40,248 nt of DNA from Caldilineaceae bacterium (GCA_014879855.1 JACSRH010000121.1:1-40248); one strand, 5' to 3'. Positions 7,702-16,723 are shown, counted from the stretch's first letter. The notes: generated by a model not told the origin, from the sequence alone. Numbers and translations: made by a program.

Positions 7702-8946
7702 ATGAAGGTTGTGCTTTTTTATCATTCCTTGATTTCTGACTGGAACCATGGCAACGCTCACTTCCTGCGTGGGGTTGTCACCGAGTTGCAGCGCCGCGGC
7801 CATGATGTACAGGTCTGCGAGCCACAAGATGCCTGGAGTGTGCAGAACCTGATCCAGCACGAAGGTGAGCAGGCGATTGTCGCCTTTGAGCAGCGCTTTC
7901 CGCACCTGCGCAGCAGCCGCTATCACCTGGAGACGCTCGACCTTGACCGTATACTGGCCGACGCTGACTTGGTGATCGTCCATGAATGGAACGAGCGTGC
8001 GCTGATTCACAAGCTGGGCGAGCATCGCCGGCGCAACCATCATTACCGGCTGCTTTTTCATGACACCCACCACCGCTCCATCTCCGACAGCGACACAATT
8101 GCCAGCTATCGGCTGGAAGAGTACGACGGGGTGCTGGCGTTTGGGAGGGTGGTGCGCGAGCGCTATCTTGACCAAGGCTGGGCGCAGCGCGCCTGGGTCT
8201 GGCATGAAGCCGCCGATGTCAGTGTCTTTCACCCGCAACTGCTCGCTTCCACCCAGGGCGATCTGGTCTGGATCGGCAACTGGGGCGATGAAGAGCGCTC
8301 TCAGCGCTTGCGTGAATTTCTGATCAACCCAGTGCGGCGTCTGGGGCTGAAGGCGCGCGTCCACGGTGTGCGCTACCCTCCTCATGCCCTGGAACTGCTA
8401 AAGGAGGCGGGCATTCAATACCGCGGTTGGTTGCCTAACTATGAAGCACCCCAGGTATTTAACAGCTTCCGAGTGACAGTTCATGTTCCGCGTGCGCCTT
8501 ATGTGGAAATGCTGCCTGGCGTGCCCACCATCCGCGTCTTTGAAGCGTTGGCGTGTGGCATTCCGCTCATCTGCTCGCCCTGGCAGGATGTTGAGGGGCT
8601 TTTTACGCCTGAATGCGATTATCTCGTAGCGCGTAATGGCGCAGAGATGGGCGATCTGCTGCGCACGTTGCTCAACGAGCCAGACACTGCGCAGATGCTG
8701 GCGTACAACGGTTTGCAGACGATCCTGCAGCGTCACACCTGCGGCCACCGTGTGGAGGAGTTGCTGCTGATCTGCCGCAATGACCTGGGCATCACAACGG
8801 GCGACGCGCCGCCGGCAGCAGCCTTCAGACAGAGCAGCAACGGACAGAGCAGCAACGGACAGAGCAGCAACGGCGCCCGGGTGCTGTGGCAAAACCAGCC
8901 CAGCTCCAGCCATAGGAAAGTGACAGAAAGCGAGCATAACCGATGA
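7702..8946 (+). CDS. CgeB-like glycosyltransferase, copy 1
   Basis: A GT-B-type protein of 414 residues. ATG 7702 is preceded by the purine-rich AGAGAAGG at 7687-7694; the in-frame GTG 7693 is inside that site and is rejected. The C-terminal donor domain has 'GVPTIRVFEALACGIPLICS', the motif of CgeB / 'glycosyl transferases group 1' proteins. The N-terminal 'WNHGNAHFLRGVVTELQRRG' is shared in form with the two following genes, so the three are paralogues. The C-terminus ends in a low-complexity SSNGQ repeat (see 8830-8873). Its stop overlaps the next ATG by ATGA. Confidence 0.82.
   Translation: MKVVLFYHSLISDWNHGNAHFLRGVVTELQRRGHDVQVCEPQDAWSVQNLIQHEGEQAIVAFEQRFPHLRSSRYHLETLDLDRILADADLVIVHEWNERALIHKLGEHRRRNHHYRLLFHDTHHRSISDSDTIASYRLEEYDGVLAFGRVVRERYLDQGWAQRAWVWHEAADVSVFHPQLLASTQGDLVWIGNWGDEERSQRLREFLINPVRRLGLKARVHGVRYPPHALELLKEAGIQYRGWLPNYEAPQVFNSFRVTVHVPRAPYVEMLPGVPTIRVFEALACGIPLICSPWQDVEGLFTPECDYLVARNGAEMGDLLRTLLNEPDTAQMLAYNGLQTILQRHTCGHRVEELLLICRNDLGITTGDAPPAAAFRQSSNGQSSNGQSSNGARVLWQNQPSSSHRKVTESEHNR
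8830..8873 (+). repeat. 15-bp tandem repeat (about 3 copies) inside the CgeB-like gene
   Basis: The unit CAGAGCAGCAACGGA is repeated about 2.9 times without change and encodes SSNGQ repeats in the C-terminal tail. It lies outside the glycosyltransferase fold, so copy number can vary without breaking the enzyme. Confidence 0.85.
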
Positions 8947-10034
8947 AGATTGCCTTCTTTGGGTCGAGTCTGGTCTCCGCCTACTGGAACGGCGCAGCCA
9001 CTTATTATCGGGGCATCATCCGCGGCCTGCATGAGCGCGGCCATTTGATTACCTTTTACGAGCCAGATGCGTATGACCGCCAGCAGCACCGCGATATGGA
9101 CGATCCGGCCTGGGCGCGCGTAGTTGTCTATGCAGCAGAAGATGAACAGGGTGTGCGCGCGGCGCTGAAGCAGGCCGCGGATGCTGACCTGATCGTCAAG
9201 ACCAGTGGCGTCGGCGTGTTTGATGATCTGCTGGAGGCGGCGGTGCTTGACCTGAAGCGACCGCAGAATATCGTGCTCTTCTGGGATGTAGACGCGCCCG
9301 CGACGCTTGATCGGGTGCAACACAATGCGAATGACCCGTTTCGGGCGCTGATCCCTCGCTACGACAGCATTCTGACCTATGGCGGCGGCCCCGCGGTCGT
9401 TGCGGCGTATCGCACGCTTGGCGCCAGGGGCTGCTATCCAATTTACAATGCTGTAGATCCGCTGACCCACTACCCCACCAAGCCAGACACGCGCTTTCAA
9501 GGGTTGTGCGGCTTCACCGGCCACCGTTTGCCCGACCGTGAAGCGCGCGTCGATGAGTTCTTTTTTCGCAGCGCGGCGGCGCTGCCGGATCACCAGTTTG
9601 TGTTGGGCGGCAATGGTTGGGAGGAAAAGGTGAAGCCGGAAAATGTCGCCTATGCTGGCTACGTCTCCCCACGCGACCACAATGCATTCAATTCCACGGT
9701 GCGGGCGGTGCTCAACATTAATCGCGACAGCATGGCGCGCTATGGTTTTTCGCCGCCCACGCGCGTCTTTGAAGCCGCTGGCGCCGCGGCTTGTCTCATT
9801 ACCGACGCGTGGGAGGGCATTGAAGAATTTCTGCAGCCGGGACGTGAGATTCTGGTGGCGACAAATGGCGAGGAAGTGGTCGCGCATCTGCGCGGGCTTT
9901 CGCATGAGCGCGCCCGTCAGATTGGCGCTGCCGCCCGGCAGCGTGTGCTGGCGCAGCACACCTATCAGCAGCGCGTGATGCAACTGGAGAAGATTCTCGA
10001 TGGGGAGATCGCGGGGCGGGCGCTTTATGTGTGA
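8943..10034 (+). CDS. CgeB-like glycosyltransferase, copy 2
   Basis: A 363-residue GT-B protein. Its N-terminus is 'SSLVSAYWNGAATYYRGIIR' and its C-terminal donor site is 'FSPPTRVFEAAGAAACLIT' followed by 'WEGIEEFLQPGREILVA'. These are hallmarks of CgeB-type glycosyltransferases, and the tandem copies on both sides share the layout. ATG 8943 overlaps the previous TGA. The stop overlaps the GTG frame of the next gene. No membrane segment is visible, so it acts in the cytosol or on its inner face. The sugar is unknown. Confidence 0.82.
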   Translation: MKIAFFGSSLVSAYWNGAATYYRGIIRGLHERGHLITFYEPDAYDRQQHRDMDDPAWARVVVYAAEDEQGVRAALKQAADADLIVKTSGVGVFDDLLEAAVLDLKRPQNIVLFWDVDAPATLDRVQHNANDPFRALIPRYDSILTYGGGPAVVAAYRTLGARGCYPIYNAVDPLTHYPTKPDTRFQGLCGFTGHRLPDREARVDEFFFRSAAALPDHQFVLGGNGWEEKVKPENVAYAGYVSPRDHNAFNSTVRAVLNINRDSMARYGFSPPTRVFEAAGAAACLITDAWEGIEEFLQPGREILVATNGEEVVAHLRGLSHERARQIGAAARQRVLAQHTYQQRVMQLEKILDGEIAGRALYV

Positions 10035-10081
10035 AGTGGAAAGCAGAGCGGGAGAAAGAGAGACAGGAGGAAGCATCAGCC

Positions 10082-11200
10082 GTGTTGAGTAAAGTTGCCG
10101 TCAAGCGAACCGCGCCACCCCACGCGGCCGTACGCCCACTCGATATTGTTGTGCTGGGGCTGTCCATCACGTCCTCGTGGGGCAATGGTCACGCCACCAC
10201 CTACCGCGCGCTGCTCAAGGCGCTGCAGCGTCGTGGTCATAAAGTGCTCTTTCTGGAGCGGAATGTGCCCTGGTACGCCGAAAATCGTGACCTGCCGCAG
10301 GCAGAATATTGTCAGATTGCACTCTATAACGACTTGACAGAGCTGGAGCGGCTCTATGCCAGGCCGGTGCGTGATGCTGATCTGGTAATTGTCGGCTCTT
10401 ATGTGCCGGAAGGCGTGGCGGTCGGTGAATGGGTGATGGGACAGGCGCAGGGTGCAACCGCCTTCTACGACATCGATACGCCGGTGACGCTGGCCAAGCT
10501 GGAGCGCGGAGATACAGAATACGTGACGCGTAAATTGATTGGCGCCTATGATCTCTATCTGACCTTCACCGGCGGCCCCACGCTGGATCTGCTGGAAGAT
10601 CATTATGGCGCTCGATGCGCGCGGCCGCTCTACTGCTCGGTCGACCCGGATCTCTATTTTCCAGAGCAGCAGGCGCTGCGCTGGGATCTGGGCTATATGG
10701 GCACCTACAGCCCCGATCGTCAGCCGGGCGTCGAGGAGCTGTTGCTCAGGCCCGCGCACATCGACCGCACGCAGCGCTTTGTCGTGGCAGGGCCAGGGTA
10801 TCCGCAGACGGTGCAGTGGCCCGAGGCAGTGGAGCGCATCGACCACCTGCCGCCGAGCCAGCACCGTGCGTTTTACAACGCCCAGCGCTTTACCCTCAAT
10901 CTCACACGCGCGGACATGAAAGTGACTGGCTATGCGCCTAGCGTGCGGCTCTTCGAGGCTGCGGCCTGCGCCACGCCTATCATCAGCGATGACTGGCCTG
11001 GGCTGGAAAGCTTTTTTACTTTTGGCCAGGAGATTCTGGTGGCGCACAGTGCGGCGGACGTGCACCGCCATCTGCAGGAGATCGACCACACTGAACGTCA
11101 GGCCATTGGTGCGCGTGCGCGTGCAAAAGTGCTGCACTGTCACACAGCGGCTCATCGAGCGAAGGAAGTTGAGCATTATGTTGAAGAGATCTGTCGCTAA
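10082..11200 (+). CDS. CgeB-like glycosyltransferase, copy 3
   Basis: The third paralogue. The conserved part begins 'DIVVLGLSITSSWGNGHATT' and the donor region reads 'YAPSVRLFEAAACATPIISD' then 'GLESFFTFGQEILVAHS'. The frame is open from GTG 10031, which overlaps the preceding stop. GTG 10082 has AGGAGG at 10065-10070 and removes a charged, low-complexity 17-residue extension, so I prefer it (372 aa). The last residues overlap the start of the methyltransferase gene, which begins at 11178 in another frame. Confidence 0.8.
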   Translation: MLSKVAVKRTAPPHAAVRPLDIVVLGLSITSSWGNGHATTYRALLKALQRRGHKVLFLERNVPWYAENRDLPQAEYCQIALYNDLTELERLYARPVRDADLVIVGSYVPEGVAVGEWVMGQAQGATAFYDIDTPVTLAKLERGDTEYVTRKLIGAYDLYLTFTGGPTLDLLEDHYGARCARPLYCSVDPDLYFPEQQALRWDLGYMGTYSPDRQPGVEELLLRPAHIDRTQRFVVAGPGYPQTVQWPEAVERIDHLPPSQHRAFYNAQRFTLNLTRADMKVTGYAPSVRLFEAAACATPIISDDWPGLESFFTFGQEILVAHSAADVHRHLQEIDHTERQAIGARARAKVLHCHTAAHRAKEVEHYVEEICR

Positions 11201-12065
11201 GCCTTTGGCCCACAGTGAGGAGCCGGCGAAGCAGCACGCAGCCCCGAAAGCGGCGCCACTATTGCTCGCAGAAGAGGCAGAAGAGATCGAAGCGTTGGGG
11301 CCTTGGTTCCACAACCTGCACCTGCCAGATGGCGTGCAGACCAATCCTGCACACGAATTGGGAGACTTTCCAGCCTTTAAGTGGCGGCAGATTGCTGATT
11401 TCGTCCCTGCGGATCTGCAAGGCTGGCGTGCACTGGATATCGGCTGCAATGCTGGCTTCTACACCTTTGAGTTGGCCAAACGCGGCGCCGACGTAGTGGC
11501 AATCGACCTCAATCCGCACTATCTACAACAGGCGAAGTGGGCGGCGCAACGCTTTGCCTTGATGCACAAGATCGAGTTTCGCCAGATGCAGGTGTACGAT
11601 CTGGCGCATGTGGATGAGCAGTTCGATCTGGTGCTCTTCATGGGGGTTTTTTATCACCTGCGCTACCCGCTGCTTGGGCTGGATATTGTGGCGCAGAAGG
11701 TGCGGCGGCTGCTGATCTTCCAGACGCTGTTGATGGATGGCGACGGCATCTTTGAGCAGACCACCGGGCGTACATTGGCCGAGCGCGCGGTGCTCTCGGC
11801 GCCGGGCTGGCCCAAATTGGCCTTTCTGGAGCATGATTTCGCCAGCGACCCGACCAACTGGTGGGCAGCCAATCGCGCGGGTGCAGCCGCGCTGCTGCGC
11901 TCCAGCGGCCTGTACATCGAAACCCAGCCGGAGCGCGAGATCTTTATCTGTCGCCCGAATGAACTACAGCGCGCCAGCACGCAGACCTGGAATCGCGCCG
12001 AGTTATTGGCAGCTACAGGCCAACCATGGCAGGGAGAGGTCGACGAGCTGTTTGGTGAAGCTTGA
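11178..12065 (+). CDS. SAM-dependent methyltransferase linked to the glycosyltransferase cluster (TIGR04290-like)
   Basis: A 295-residue class I methyltransferase. Motif I is LDIGCNAGFYTFEL (Asp87, Gly89, Gly93), followed by 'VVAIDLNPHYLQQAKWAA' and 'FDLVLFMGVFYHLRYPLLGL'. The opening 'LGPWFHNLHLPDGVQTNP' and this overall pattern resemble the CmoB-like group that I recall as TIGR04290 (Rta_06860 family), reported beside glycosyltransferases; this is recall, not a search. ATG 11178 lies 23 nt inside the end of the third glycosyltransferase, with AAGGAAG 10 nt upstream. The same frame stays open far upstream, but only as a shadow. It probably O-methylates a sugar of the cluster's product. Confidence 0.85.
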   Translation: MLKRSVAKPLAHSEEPAKQHAAPKAAPLLLAEEAEEIEALGPWFHNLHLPDGVQTNPAHELGDFPAFKWRQIADFVPADLQGWRALDIGCNAGFYTFELAKRGADVVAIDLNPHYLQQAKWAAQRFALMHKIEFRQMQVYDLAHVDEQFDLVLFMGVFYHLRYPLLGLDIVAQKVRRLLIFQTLLMDGDGIFEQTTGRTLAERAVLSAPGWPKLAFLEHDFASDPTNWWAANRAGAAALLRSSGLYIETQPEREIFICRPNELQRASTQTWNRAELLAATGQPWQGEVDELFGEA

Positions 12066-12228
12066 ATTGAAGTCACCTGTCTGATCGCATCAACATGATA
12101 GACGGCGCCAAACCGCTTCTGAGCTTTTCTTTGCGTCTTTGCATGAAAAGGGTCCCGCCGCATGATACAATCGGATCGCTGCAAGTGTTCGGCAGCGCGC
12201 CATTGTTTGCTGAGAAAGGATGGAAGTC

Positions 12229-13362
12229 ATGGCCGAATTTGTAGGAATCCTGACCGCGGGCGGCGACAGTCCTGGTTTGAACGCCGCAATTCGCGGGGTG
12301 GGCAAGGCGGCAATCGGTGCGTATGGCATGCAGATCATCGGCTTCCGCGACGGCTTTCGCGGCCTGATGCAGGATCGGACGCTTCGGCTCACCAGCCCCG
12401 AACTGTCGGGCATCCTGACCGTTGGCGGCACAATTCTGGGCACCAGCCGCGACAAACCCTACAAGATGCCGGTCGGCGACCAGACCATGGACATGACCAG
12501 CGTGATGCTGGAGACCTACGAGCGCCATCATCTCGACGCGTTGGTTTGTCTGGGCGGCGGCGGCACCCAGAAGAACGCCTATCACCTCAGCCAGCACGGC
12601 ATGAATGTCATCACATTGCCCAAGACCATCGACAACGACGTGTGGGGCACTGATTTTACCTTTGGCTTTGACACGGCGCTGGGGATTGCCACCGAGGCGA
12701 TCGACCGTCTGCACAGCACCGCGCACAGCCACCATCGCATCATTGTCGTGGAGTTGATGGGGCACAACGCGGGTTGGCTGGCCCTGGGCGGGGGCATTGC
12801 CGGCGGCGCCGACGTGATCCTGCTGCCCGAAATCCCCTACGACGTCGAAGTGGTCGCCGATGCCATTCGTCGCCGCCAGCGTCGCGGCAGCGGTTTCAGC
12901 ATCGTAGCTGTCTCCGAAGGCGCCATGTCCAAGGAAGATGCCGAGGCAATGGCCCAGGCGCAGGCGGAGAAGGCAAAGGCCAAAGAAAAGGAGGATGACA
13001 AAAAGAAAGCGCGCGCCAAGGCAAAATTGGTCAAGCTTACTGAAACCATGCAGGACAAGACCATCCGCCTCTCGCGCCGCTTGGAGGAGCTGACCGGGCT
13101 GGAGTCGCGCGTCACGATCCTGGGGCATCTACAGCGCGGCGGCACACCGTCGGCCGCCGACCGCCTGCTGGCGACGCGGCTCGGCGCCGCCTGCGCGGAC
13201 TTCATCCACCAGGGCGTCTTTGGCGTGATGGTGGCCGCGCGCGGGGAAGGCGCAGAAGCCATCCCGCTGGCCGATGTCGTTGGCAAACGCAAGCTCGTTC
13301 CGCTCGATCATCCGTGGCTGCAGACAGCGCGCCACATCGGCGTCTGCCTGGGCGACCGCTAA
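12229..13362 (+). CDS. pfkA: 6-phosphofructokinase
   Basis: The committed step of glycolysis. The product has 377 residues from ATG 12229, with GAGAAAGGA 8 nt upstream; ATG 12220 lies inside that site. Motifs: 'ILTAGGDSPGLNAAIRG' for phosphoryl-donor binding, TIDNDV (catalytic Asp135), 'MGHNAGWLALGGGIAGGAD', and 'ESRVTILGHLQRGGTPSAADR'. The usual GGDGS/GGDDS donor motif, whose residue separates ATP from PPi enzymes, reads GGGGT here (109-113), so the donor cannot be read off. A Lys/Ala/Glu-rich charged stretch at about 232-275 is probably helical and unusual in length. It is transcribed alone between short gaps. Confidence 0.9.
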   Translation: MAEFVGILTAGGDSPGLNAAIRGVGKAAIGAYGMQIIGFRDGFRGLMQDRTLRLTSPELSGILTVGGTILGTSRDKPYKMPVGDQTMDMTSVMLETYERHHLDALVCLGGGGTQKNAYHLSQHGMNVITLPKTIDNDVWGTDFTFGFDTALGIATEAIDRLHSTAHSHHRIIVVELMGHNAGWLALGGGIAGGADVILLPEIPYDVEVVADAIRRRQRRGSGFSIVAVSEGAMSKEDAEAMAQAQAEKAKAKEKEDDKKKARAKAKLVKLTETMQDKTIRLSRRLEELTGLESRVTILGHLQRGGTPSAADRLLATRLGAACADFIHQGVFGVMVAARGEGAEAIPLADVVGKRKLVPLDHPWLQTARHIGVCLGDR

Positions 13363-13600
13363 ACGCCCGGTGCACTGATCGCCTTCTCCCGCGTGCAGCC
13401 AGTGGTCGGGCTGCCAGCCCGACACATTGTTTGTCCAACGGAGCCAACAGAATTATGCCAGGATTATGCCAACAAAACAGCGCCAAAGATAGCCCTCATT
13501 TCATACTTGGCTCTGTAACCCGGTATATAGACGCCTTGCTCTCCTTGCTGCTATGCTGACCACACAACCATTAAGCAATCCCTTTATCAAGGAGAACTTC
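13363..13600. terminator. phosphofructokinase downstream region with hairpin at 13405-13423
   Basis: This 238-bp gap holds a GC-rich inverted repeat (GTCGGGCT / AGCCCGAC, 13405-13423) just after pfkA. It would form a tight hairpin, but only a modest T-rich stretch follows. A 9-bp repeat ATTATGCCA occurs twice near 13452-13474. I do not find a convincing promoter for the next gene. Confidence 0.4.
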
Positions 13601-15133
13601 ATGCCTGACACCTATCAAGCTCTGCCTGGGCAACCAACTTCACTCTGGCTGGCGACTACGCCCACCACCGACCTGCCAACGTTGCAGGCGGGGCTGACGG
13701 TGGATGTGGCAATTGTGGGCGGCGGCATCGCGGGGCTGACCGCGGCTACGCTGCTCAAGGCCCAGGGCAAACGTGTTGCTGTGCTCGAAGCCGACCGCAT
13801 CGTGGAAGGGGTGACCGGCTATACAACCGCCAAAGTCACTTCGCTGCATACGCTGATCTACGACTATCTCATCGACCACTTTGGCGAGGAAAAGGCGCGG
13901 GCCTACGGCAACGCCAACCAGACCGCCATCGAACTGATTGCCAGCTTGGTGAAAGATAAGGCGATCGACTGCGACTTCATACGCACCGAAGCCTACACCT
14001 ACACCGACGCGGAGAGTGATCTGGACAAGATCCGTGCTGAGGTGAAGGCCGCGCTAAAGCTCGATCTGCCCGCGGCCTTTGTCCAGGAAACGCCGCTGCC
14101 TTTTCCCGTGAAGGGCGCCATCCGTTTCAGCAATCAGGCGCAGTTTCACCCGCGCAAATATCTGCTGGCGCTGGCGCGCGATATTCCTGGCGATGGCTGC
14201 TATATTTTCGAGCGCACCACCGTCACCGATGTCGCTGAAGGCGATCCTTGCGTCGTGACCACTGAACATGGCAAGCTGTCAGCGCACGCGGTGATCATCG
14301 CCAGCCACTATCCCTTCAATGATAAGACGCTTTTTGCGCCGCGCTTGACGCCACACCGCTCTTATGTGCTGGCAGTGCAGTTGAACGAACCCGTCATGCG
14401 CGGCATGTTTATTACTCCCGACTCTGCACATACGATGCGCTCCCAGCCGACCGCGGAAGGCGATCTGTTGCTGGTCGGCGGCGAGGGGCACAAGGCGGGG
14501 CAAGGCGGCGACACTGTGGCGCGCTATCAACGCATCGAAGCGTGGGCGCGCGAAAATTTCAAGGTGCAAACTGTCAAGTATCGCTGGTCCACGCAGGACA
14601 ACGGCACGTTGGATCGCGTCCCCTACGTCGGGCGCTACACGCCCATCTCGCATAATGTCTATGTGGCAACCGGCTTTGGCGGCTGGGGCATGACCAACAG
14701 CACCGCAGCCGCCATGATCCTGTGTGACCTGATCGTGGGGCGGGAAAATCCGTGGGCCGAGTTGTACGATCCTAACCGCGTCAACTTGACCAGCGTGCCG
14801 GAGCTGGTCAAACAAGGGGTGGATGTGGCCAAGCACTTTGTCGTTGATCGCCTGCCAGAGGCAACACCCGCGGAACTCGAACCGGGCGACGGCAAGATCG
14901 TGCGCACCGACGCGGGCGATTTTGCCATGTATAAAGCGGAGGACGGCGCCATCACGGCGCTCTCGCCAGCCTGCACACACATGGGGTGTTTCGTGCAGTG
15001 GAATCCGGCCGAAAAAAGCTGGGATTGCCCCTGTCATGGCTCACGCTTCGCCACGGACGGCCGCGTCATTCAGGGGCCAGCAATTAAGGATTTGGAGCAA
15101 ATTGATGTGAATCAACAGGGCGTCGTGGAGTAA
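13601..15133 (+). CDS. FAD-dependent oxidoreductase with C-terminal Rieske [2Fe-2S] domain
   Basis: A two-domain protein of 510 residues. The N-terminal DAO-type FAD domain starts with 'VDVAIVGGGIAGLTAATLLK' and ends near 'NVYVATGFGGWGMTNSTAAA'. The C-terminal Rieske domain has the cluster ligands CTH (Cys458, His460) and CPCH (Cys476, His479), so the iron-sulphur site is intact. Such proteins are common in bacteria and are usually annotated as FAD-dependent oxidoreductase or Rieske protein; their substrate is unknown. ATG 13601 has AAGGAG at 13589-13594, so the longer frame from 13553 is not used. A long perfect hairpin follows the stop. Confidence 0.9.
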   Translation: MPDTYQALPGQPTSLWLATTPTTDLPTLQAGLTVDVAIVGGGIAGLTAATLLKAQGKRVAVLEADRIVEGVTGYTTAKVTSLHTLIYDYLIDHFGEEKARAYGNANQTAIELIASLVKDKAIDCDFIRTEAYTYTDAESDLDKIRAEVKAALKLDLPAAFVQETPLPFPVKGAIRFSNQAQFHPRKYLLALARDIPGDGCYIFERTTVTDVAEGDPCVVTTEHGKLSAHAVIIASHYPFNDKTLFAPRLTPHRSYVLAVQLNEPVMRGMFITPDSAHTMRSQPTAEGDLLLVGGEGHKAGQGGDTVARYQRIEAWARENFKVQTVKYRWSTQDNGTLDRVPYVGRYTPISHNVYVATGFGGWGMTNSTAAAMILCDLIVGRENPWAELYDPNRVNLTSVPELVKQGVDVAKHFVVDRLPEATPAELEPGDGKIVRTDAGDFAMYKAEDGAITALSPACTHMGCFVQWNPAEKSWDCPCHGSRFATDGRVIQGPAIKDLEQIDVNQQGVVE

Positions 15134-15142
15134 CCTCGCTCG

Positions 15143-15190
15143 TATGCGGAAGTGACAGTCGCTTGCAAACGCAGCTGTCACTTCCGCATA
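15143..15190. terminator. perfect 16-bp inverted repeat between convergent genes
   Basis: TATGCGGAAGTGACAG (15143-15158) is repeated exactly as its reverse complement at 15175-15190 around a 16-nt loop. It occupies the gap between the Rieske protein and the convergent iron permease. This suits a shared, bidirectional terminator, although neither side has a clear T-run. Confidence 0.6.
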
Positions 15191-15196
15191 TCATCT

Positions 15197-16723
15197 TTAC
15201 GCAGTCTGCGCTTCGATGGCCACGGCATCCTGGCGCTGGTGCAGATAGGTGTAGAGATAGAAGATCGCTCCGACGGCCAGCAGCAGCAGTTGTGGCAACA
15301 GGCTTTCCCACGTTGGAAAGACGCCGAGGAGAGGCACTGACGGCAGCCAGGAAATGGGCGTGGCAGGCGCGACGCCAGCAACTTGCAGCGCATGAATCCC
15401 CGTCCCCACAAATTTGAAGCCCAGGTAAAAAACCAGCGCACCGGCGATCTGAAAGAAAAGACGCAGCGGCAGCTTGACGCCCGCTTTCAGGATCAGCCAC
15501 GCCACCAGCGCCAAAATCACCACACCAACACCGATGCCCAGCAGCAGATCTTGCAGCGCAATCGCCGGTGCAATGCCCAGGTAGAAGATAGCTGTCTCTG
15601 CTCCTTCGCGAAAGACGGCCATCATGGCGAGCAGCGCCAGGCCGAGCAGGTTGCCGCGCGCCAACGCGCGCGTAGTGTTGGCGTCGATATAGCGCCGCCA
15701 ACCACTGAGGCTGGCTGTGCTGTGCAGCCAGTACGAAACATAGAAAAGCATGGCCGCGGCCAGCAGACCGGTGACGCCCTCAATAATTTCACGGTTGCGG
15801 CCTGCTGCAATCTGGCTGAAGATCGCTTGCAGCAGCAGCGCCACCACCAGGCTGAGCAGCACGCCAACGCCAGCCCCCAGCCAGATCCAACGCTGCTTGT
15901 CCTGATTGTTGGAGCGACGCAGGAAAGTCAGCAGCGCCGCCACCACCAGCAACGCCTCCAGCCCCTCGCGCAAGATGATAGCCGCAGCATCGAAGGCGGT
16001 GTACGCGGTTGCCTCCACCAGGGGAGCCAGGGTGACGCGCAGCCCTTCGGCGTGCCTTTCGACCGCGCGCCAGTCAATCGCTTCTGCACGCAAGGCGGCG
16101 CTGGCGCGCCCCAGTTCCTCTTCAATCGTAATATAGGCCTGCGGCGATCGCGCGGCAACTGCGCCTTCCAGCGCCGGCCACGCCAGCACAATGCCTCGCA
16201 GCATTTCCTGGCTTTCGGACAGATTAGCCGCTTCGGCCGCGGCGTATAACGCATTGACCTGCTCCAGCATCTCAGGCAGCGACTGTGGCAATGGCGCGGC
16301 GGGCCGCGCGTCGGTGGCCGGTGGGGCGGTGGCAGCAAGCAATTTTGCCATTTCCAGGCTTTCGTCGCTCAGATGCAGAAAGGCGGCTTGCACCGCGCCG
16401 GCATCCACCGGTGTGCGAGCTGCGCTTTCCACCACCTGCTGCAACGCCTCTTCCAGCGTGACATAAGCAGTGGGACTCTGGGCGCGCACCTGATCTCCGA
16501 ACGCGCCCCAGAAGGCTTGCAACTCGAGCACCTCGCGCGCGATCACGCCTGCGTCATTCTGCGCTGCCGCCTCTGCGCCTTCTGACGCATGAAAAGCCAG
16601 CATCGCCACCTGATCGGAAAGGCTGGTGCTCTGCGCGTGAGCCGGCAGCGTCTGCATTAGCAGCAGGGTCAGCGCCAGCATAAATCCAGCCATTGTTGTT
16701 TGCCGTATGCTCTTCGACTTCAT
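15197..16723 (-). CDS. FTR1-family iron permease with extended periplasmic N-terminus
   Basis: High-affinity iron uptake permease (FTR1/EfeU family) of 508 residues. A signal peptide (residues 1-30, ending AHA) precedes about 215 exported residues. This part is duplicated: 'SPTAYVTLEEALQQVVESAA' in the first half resembles 'SPQAYITIEEELGRASAALR' in the second. The permease domain has about seven membrane helices and both iron-binding motifs: REGLE at residues 252-256 and REGAE starting at 372. The gene is divergent from the arabinose operon across a 458-bp gap. No EfeO or EfeB partner is present, so the extended N-terminus may serve instead; this is inference. Confidence 0.9.
   Translation of the reverse strand: MKSKSIRQTTMAGFMLALTLLLMQTLPAHAQSTSLSDQVAMLAFHASEGAEAAAQNDAGVIAREVLELQAFWGAFGDQVRAQSPTAYVTLEEALQQVVESAARTPVDAGAVQAAFLHLSDESLEMAKLLAATAPPATDARPAAPLPQSLPEMLEQVNALYAAAEAANLSESQEMLRGIVLAWPALEGAVAARSPQAYITIEEELGRASAALRAEAIDWRAVERHAEGLRVTLAPLVEATAYTAFDAAAIILREGLEALLVVAALLTFLRRSNNQDKQRWIWLGAGVGVLLSLVVALLLQAIFSQIAAGRNREIIEGVTGLLAAAMLFYVSYWLHSTASLSGWRRYIDANTTRALARGNLLGLALLAMMAVFREGAETAIFYLGIAPAIALQDLLLGIGVGVVILALVAWLILKAGVKLPLRLFFQIAGALVFYLGFKFVGTGIHALQVAGVAPATPISWLPSVPLLGVFPTWESLLPQLLLLAVGAIFYLYTYLHQRQDAVAIEAQTA

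Noticed and set aside
6796..10076. Long minus-strand open frames (up to 529 codons) opposite the glycosyltransferase genes
   Set aside because: They mirror the high-GC third positions of the plus-strand genes, show no family motif and have no ribosome sites. They are shadows.
10932..11177. N-terminal extension of the methyltransferase frame
   Set aside because: It lies inside the third CgeB-like gene in another frame. ATG 11178 begins just before the family's own sequence.
12139..12171. Promoter for phosphofructokinase (TTGCAT ... TACAAT)
   Set aside because: The two boxes are 21 bp apart, too far for a normal promoter.
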